Assembly (NCBI GenBank): GCA_026982835.1
Contig: JALSGI010000865.1
Coordinates: 1 to 8,309 of the forward strand
Direction: 5' to 3'
DNA: 8,309 nucleotides
Origin: Planctomycetota bacterium
GTDB taxonomy: Bacteria > Planctomycetota > Planctomycetia > Pirellulales > S012-138
Positions 4,592 to 8,309 of the stretch are shown piece after piece. The translations under genes were made by a program, and so were the position numbers. The notes below the pieces were generated by a model. The model was not told where the DNA came from and made no database searches. It saw only the letters and a program-made list of their open reading frames with translations. Numbering within the stretch: the stretch's first letter is position 1; the number at the start of each line of letters is the position of its first letter.

Positions 4592-5653
4592 TTACTTTTT
4601 GCGTGCAGGCCCCCGCCGCCGCGAACGCCCTCCCAGGTGTGGTTTCATGGCCGCCGAGGGGGCTTCCTTGCGAACCGCTTCCCCGCGGCGATACTGGCGA
4701 ACCATGTTCTCGGCCCGCTGCAACACCATCTGCCGCAGCCGGGGCGGATGGAGCACCTCGACCTGGTCCCCGTAGCCCATCACCCACCACGAAATCTCCC
4801 ACAATCCCGATACCTGCACCCAGAAATCCAGCGACCCGTCCTCGTTGAAGTGGCAGCGTTGCGTGCGGTGCCAGCGCACTTCGGCCACGTTGCGAGCCAC
4901 CAGGGGGCGAAACCGCAAGTGCACACGATGGTCCGGACCCGGCTCCGGGATCATGTGCCAGGCGTTGCGGAAATAGCGGCGAAGGCTGAAACCGTTGGGC
5001 ACCCGGTAGCGATCCTCCAGCAGCTCCAACTTGCGGATGCGCCCCAGGTTGAACGTCCGCACGGCCCGATGCAAAGAGCTACGGCCCACGCAGTACCAGC
5101 TCCGGCGACTGAAAAACAGGCAATACGGATGGAGCCGGGTGGAAATGATTTTTCCTTCGGCCACACTATCGTAGGCGATCCGCACCGCCCGGCGCTGCCC
5201 GTAGGCCGACAGTAACTGCTGAAAGACGTCCCGGCCTTCTTCCAGCGGATTGTGGGCATCCATGCGGATGTGCAGCGCCCGGGCCGCTCCGGCTGCTTCC
5301 TGTCGCAGGCGTTCCGGCAGCGAGCTTTCCAGCTTCAAGGCGGCCGTCTGCGCCGCTTGCAGCAGCGGTAGCCCCCGTTCCGTCCCCAGCTCGTAGCACA
5401 AGGCCAGCAGTGCTAGCACTTCTTCCAGCGAGAAGTTGGTTGGAGGGAGCAGTCGGGCCTGGGGCAGCCGGTAACAGCCTTCGCTCTCGTCGTATACCAC
5501 CTCAAACCCGGCCTGCCGCAGCAGTTCCAAGTCGCGGAAGATCGTCCGCCGCGAGACTCCACAGGCCCGAGCCAACGCGGCGGTGTTGTATCCCTTACCG
5601 GATTGCAGCAGATGAACCAGTCGCAGTACGCGTTGCAGGCGCGGGGGTTTCAT
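4592..5653 (-). CDS. WYL-domain helix-turn-helix transcriptional regulator
   Basis: DeoR/YafY-type regulator. An N-terminal winged helix-turn-helix binds DNA, and a central WYL domain senses a ligand, often a nucleic acid or nucleotide. From the chosen ATG it is 353 residues. The helix-turn-helix is about 5-62, with recognition helix SRRTIFRDLELL at 34-45. The WYL domain is about 145-215, with the signature WYCVGR at 186-191, where Leu is replaced by Cys. A C-terminal WCX-like domain is about 240-320. A basic tail (GGRSRRRGPARKK) ends the protein. A GTG 9 nt further up is in frame, but it lies inside the AGGTGG that serves the ATG as ribosome-binding site. The gene overlaps the efflux gene by 59 bp, implying coupled expression. 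Its target is unknown; the TolC-like gene and the flagellar promoter are both candidates by proximity. Confidence 0.9.
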   Translation of the reverse strand: MKPPRLQRVLRLVHLLQSGKGYNTAALARACGVSRRTIFRDLELLRQAGFEVVYDESEGCYRLPQARLLPPTNFSLEEVLALLALCYELGTERGLPLLQAAQTAALKLESSLPERLRQEAAGAARALHIRMDAHNPLEEGRDVFQQLLSAYGQRRAVRIAYDSVAEGKIISTRLHPYCLFFSRRSWYCVGRSSLHRAVRTFNLGRIRKLELLEDRYRVPNGFSLRRYFRNAWHMIPEPGPDHRVHLRFRPLVARNVAEVRWHRTQRCHFNEDGSLDFWVQVSGLWEISWWVMGYGDQVEVLHPPRLRQMVLQRAENMVRQYRRGEAVRKEAPSAAMKPHLGGRSRRRGPARKK

Positions 5654-7955
5654 GCGTTCCACCTGTCAGGGCTGCCCCGGGGCGCTTCGCCTTCCATTGT
5701 AATTGTCCCGGAAGGCCAGGGTGAGCCTGCGAGGGAGACACGCCCGCGTGGAACAACTGCGGCCCGCCAGATTCGGCCGCTTGGCGTTGCGAAGCGGGAG
5801 CAGGCCGGGGCGGCGGCGACGAGTTGCCCGGCCCAAAGGGCTGCGAATCGGGCGAGCCGGGAGCCTGCGGAGCGGCCGGGGGCTGATTCGGCTGCGGCGG
5901 GGTTTGCTGGACGGGGGCAGGAACCGGCTCCGGCTCCACGACCTCCTGGCCCCCTGCACGCGGATCCTCGTGCCAGCGTTGGCTGACCGGGCCGGCGCTG
6001 AAGGGGCGCGGGCGGCTCAGCACGTAGTCGATCGGCGTGGCCGCGGCGCGCCGGGCGGCTTCACGGGCCGCATCGGCGTAGGCCTTCTGCGGCCAGGGAC
6101 CCTCGGCTAGGTAAATGCCGTTGTACTCCAGCAGCGAACCCTTGTGATAGTGCACCGCGGCAATCGCCTTGTTGTAGCTGACCAAAGCCCGGTAGTAGTT
6201 GATCTCCGCATCGTTGTAGCGGGCCTGGGCGGCCAGCACGTCGTTGTAGATCACCCCCCGCACGCCCTGATTCCACCGTTCGGTCACCGCCTCCACTTCG
6301 TCCTTGGCCGCAATCCAGTTGTTGAACCGCGTTTGGGTGAGCAAGTAGGCGTACTCAAGGTCGCGCAGGGCGTCGGTCAGCAGGTGGGAAACCTCCAGCT
6401 CCTGCTCCTGCAACCGGGCCCGCTCCCGGGCCAGCAGCAACTGGGCGTTACGCACCGCAGCCAGCTCCCGGCGAAAGCCCAGCGGCATGGAAAAATTGAA
6501 CCCCAACTGCCACTCGGTGTAGTTGCCGTCGGTCAGCGTGGAGTAGGCGTTGCTGCCGGCGTAGGGAGGCACGCCTCGCCCGCCCGGGTCGATCAGCGTA
6601 TCCCCCGCACCCAACACGCGGTAAAGAGCAATCGCATCCAGCCGCGGCAGCAGAAAATTGCGCGAGGCGATCAGCTCCAGCTCCCGCTGCTTCACCCGCC
6701 AGCGCTGGCGGCGCAGCTCCGGCGAACGGACCAACGCCTCCTGGTGCACCTCGTACCAGTCGAAAGTGACCTTGGCCGTGGTGGGTTCGTCGCTGGGCCG
6801 GATCAGCCGCCCGTCGGTGGGCGAAAGACCCATCAAGTACCGCAGCCGGTTCTCGGCTTTGAGCAAATTGCGCAGGGCGTCTTCCAGTTGGGCGCGGAAG
6901 CGGTAGTACTGGTTGCGGGCCTGGGCCTCGGTGGCCCGATCGCCCTGGGCCGCCCCCTGCTGGGCACGCACCTTCACCTTGCGCCAGCCTTCCAGCTGGT
7001 CGTCCCTAGCCCGCTTGGCCGCATCGAAGGCCCGATAGGCCATGTAAAGTTCCCAGTAGGCATTCTCCACGTCGCTGACCATGTTCCGCACGGCCGCCTC
7101 GAAGTCGGCCAGGCTCTGGTCCTGCTGCACGCGGGCAATCAGCACGCCGTTGTAAATGCCCGGGGCACCCGAGGGACCGGCAATGCGGTTGAACAGCGTG
7201 CCGGCTCCCTGGAGCAAGGGCTGGTTGACGCCCAACTCCACATTCACGTTGTAATCGCTGGGCACGCCTCGGGTGGGGTTGTTGTTCCACTCGTAGTTGA
7301 CGTTGTGGCGGGCAAAGAACTGGGTGCCGGTGGCCCCGGTCTTGGCCAACTGCACCTGGAAATCGGCCAGGTCCTGCTGGAAGTCGCGGGCGAAGATGAA
7401 ATTACCGAACCCGCCCACGTTCACCGGACGCTCGTTGCGGCTCCAGGTCATGCTGGCGCTGAGTTGGGCGTCGAAAGCGGCCAGGGCCGCTTCCACCCCC
7501 GGAACCGGTCCGGCCGGGCTGGTTTCGCGAATGGCCGGGTCGTAGATCGTCGGCACCGCATCCGGCTGCCGCAACACGCCGTCGGGGGGCGGCAGCACCA
7601 GCGGTCCCCCGGCCGTGGGAAACCCGGCTGCCCGGGAGTTCAATTGCCGCACAATCTTGGCGTTGGTCAGGGCGATGCGGATCGCTTCCTGCAGCGAAAT
7701 GTCCCAAAACTCCGCATTTTCCACATCTTCCAGCGTCAGCGGCGGAAGCGTTTCGGTCACCTCAGCCAGGGGATGGTGTTCGATAAACGGGGCTTCCAGG
7801 TCCGTGGCCATCTCCACGTAATGTTCCAGCTCATCGGGGGACTGGAACACGAAACTTTGCTGCCGCCAGCAGCCTGGGGCCACGACTAGCAGGCACATGG
7901 CCCAAACCACCACGGTGCGAAAAGCATGATTTTTCATCGCCACGGTCGCTCGCAC
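5595..7955 (-). CDS. TolC-family outer-membrane efflux lipoprotein
   Basis: Outer-membrane channel subunit of the OEP family, which pairs with an inner-membrane pump or type I exporter. From the GTG at 7955 it has 786 residues, against about 450-500 for TolC. The N-terminus has a signal peptide with hydrophobic VVVWAMCLLVVAPG and Cys at 29, a lipobox-like site. Two OEP halves follow: about 85-380 (FWDISLQEAIRIALTNAK; VENAYWELYMAYR; LKAENRLRYLMGL) and about 395-610 (ELRRQRWRVKQRELELIASR; DLEYAYLLTQTRFNNW; NDAEINYYRALVSYNKAIAA), the typical alpha-barrel and beta-strand repeat. Residues about 640-786 form a Pro/Gln/Ala-rich tail not found in TolC. A second in-frame ATG at 7937 gives a 780-residue form; GGAG lies 10 nt before the GTG, so I kept the longer one. 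No pump or adaptor gene is in the window, so the substrate is unknown. Confidence 0.88.
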   Translation of the reverse strand: MRATVAMKNHAFRTVVVWAMCLLVVAPGCWRQQSFVFQSPDELEHYVEMATDLEAPFIEHHPLAEVTETLPPLTLEDVENAEFWDISLQEAIRIALTNAKIVRQLNSRAAGFPTAGGPLVLPPPDGVLRQPDAVPTIYDPAIRETSPAGPVPGVEAALAAFDAQLSASMTWSRNERPVNVGGFGNFIFARDFQQDLADFQVQLAKTGATGTQFFARHNVNYEWNNNPTRGVPSDYNVNVELGVNQPLLQGAGTLFNRIAGPSGAPGIYNGVLIARVQQDQSLADFEAAVRNMVSDVENAYWELYMAYRAFDAAKRARDDQLEGWRKVKVRAQQGAAQGDRATEAQARNQYYRFRAQLEDALRNLLKAENRLRYLMGLSPTDGRLIRPSDEPTTAKVTFDWYEVHQEALVRSPELRRQRWRVKQRELELIASRNFLLPRLDAIALYRVLGAGDTLIDPGGRGVPPYAGSNAYSTLTDGNYTEWQLGFNFSMPLGFRRELAAVRNAQLLLARERARLQEQELEVSHLLTDALRDLEYAYLLTQTRFNNWIAAKDEVEAVTERWNQGVRGVIYNDVLAAQARYNDAEINYYRALVSYNKAIAAVHYHKGSLLEYNGIYLAEGPWPQKAYADAAREAARRAAATPIDYVLSRPRPFSAGPVSQRWHEDPRAGGQEVVEPEPVPAPVQQTPPQPNQPPAAPQAPGSPDSQPFGPGNSSPPPRPAPASQRQAAESGGPQLFHAGVSPSQAHPGLPGQLQWKAKRPGAALTGGTHETPAPATRTATGSSAAIR
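5659..5664 (-). promoter_or_regulatory. Shine-Dalgarno of the WYL gene, inside the efflux gene
   Basis: AGGTGG on the minus strand ends 5 nt before the ATG at 5651-5653. It lies in the coding sequence of the upstream gene and favours the ATG over the in-frame GTG at 5660-5662. Confidence 0.55.
5663..5760 (-). repeat. Possible repeat-derived end of the efflux gene
   Basis: This stretch encodes the last non-proline-rich part of the tail (LFHAGVSPSQAHPGLPGQ and following). It includes CACGCCCGCGTG (5739-5750), a near-perfect short palindrome, and GAGCCTGCGAGGGAG just before it. The text is reminiscent of intergenic repeats of planctomycetes, from memory only. Upstream in the same tail, GGCGAGCCGGG (5851-5861) shares 10 bp with the 25-bp repeats near fliG. 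Confidence 0.25.
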
Positions 7956-8242
7956 TTAGGGGGAACTCCAACCCGGCCCTCCGGCACAGCTCGCCACCAC
8001 TGCACCACTCTTCCGCCAAGACAGGAGCCGGGTGAGCATCCCTGGTATCGGCTGCAAAGTCCGCAAACTTCAGCCAATCCGAAAAATCGGCGGAGACTGC
8101 TCGACCGGTAGAGATACTTCGAAAACCCCAGCCTGCCCTCTTTTGCCAAACGATCCAGATTTCCGGCTTTCTCCTCACGCATTTCGCTTGCGCCCTGCGC
8201 GGTCGGCGATCACGGCTTGGTGTGAGCCAATTCCCCCCGTCT

Positions 8243-8262
8243 CCCCGCACTGACGTGCGGGG
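8243..8262. repeat. Perfect 8-bp-stem hairpin related to the fliG-fliH repeats
   Basis: CCCCGCAC (8243-8250), loop TGAC, GTGCGGGG (8255-8262). On the minus strand it reads GAGCC, CCGCACGT, CAG, then the closing arm. This parallels the minus strand of the 25-bp repeats (GAGCC, GGGCACGT, AAG), so the two appear to be members of one family. No T-run follows on either strand. Confidence 0.6.
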
Positions 8263-8268
8263 CTCCTC

Positions 8269-8293
8269 AAGCCCCCAAGCCCCCAAGCCCCCC
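8269..8293. repeat. AAGCCCCC tandem repeat, three units
   Basis: Units at 8269-8276, 8277-8284 and 8285-8292, followed by an extra C and a C-rich tail to the window end. It is a short 8-bp microsatellite directly beside the hairpin at 8243-8262. The array may continue beyond the edge. Confidence 0.7.
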
Positions 8294-8309
8294 AGCCTCC
8301 CCGCCCCCC

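Larger units (their letters stand above)
7956..8309. other. 354-bp right-hand spacer without a convincing gene
   Basis: Upstream region of the efflux gene. Short open frames exist on both strands, but none shows a family motif or a good ribosome-binding site. It contains a minor inverted repeat, CCGAAAAATCGG at 8079-8090, and the repeats at 8243-8293. A promoter for the efflux gene is expected here on the minus strand, but I could not pick out a convincing -35/-10 pair. Confidence 0.6.

Noticed and set aside
6144..7889. 581-residue open frame on the plus strand
   Set aside because: Antisense to the efflux gene, rich in Gln, Gly, Val and His with no domain. The minus-strand frame has clear OEP motifs.
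7934..8182. 82-residue minus-strand frame starting MREEKAGNLDRLAKEGR
   Set aside because: The first residues look protein-like, but the rest is Cys/Arg/Trp-rich without motifs. There is no good ribosome-binding site, and it runs into the start of the efflux gene.

Overview
The window is GC-rich and looks like chromosomal DNA of a diderm, flagellated bacterium. The most likely source is a planctomycete of the Pirellulales type. This rests on the style of the TolC-like protein, the WYL regulator, the Pro/Ala-rich linkers and the palindromic 'GGCGAGCC' repeats. It is inferred from remembered family character, not from a search. All convincing genes lie on the minus strand, so transcription runs from right to left.

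From the right edge, 7956-8309 holds no convincing gene. It contains a perfect 8-bp-stem hairpin and a C-rich 8-bp tandem repeat. Next comes a long gene for a TolC-family outer-membrane efflux lipoprotein (5595-7955). A WYL-domain transcriptional regulator (4592-5653) starts inside its 3' end, so the two are probably co-transcribed. A 217-bp spacer with a candidate promoter follows.

The rest is a basal-body operon in the classical order flgC-fliE-fliF-fliG-fliH. It encodes a proximal rod protein, the MS-ring/rod adaptor, the MS-ring, a switch/rotor protein, and the start of the export-ATPase regulator FliH, which runs off the left edge. Intergenic gaps are 57, 23 and 40 bp down to fliG. flgB, which usually precedes flgC, is not at its usual place.

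Two things stand out. First, FliG is strongly divergent: by hand alignment, all five charged residues of the E. coli torque helix are replaced, three of them with reversed charge. FliF nevertheless keeps a normal C-terminal FliG-binding helix. Second, the operon is interrupted between fliG and fliH by a 488-bp non-coding stretch packed with at least eight small hairpins. It includes an exact 25-bp repeat pair, a second 24-bp repeat pair, and a terminator-like hairpin facing the opposite strand. A related hairpin sits at the right edge, and similar words occur in the low-complexity 3' end of the efflux gene. This suggests a dispersed palindromic repeat family.
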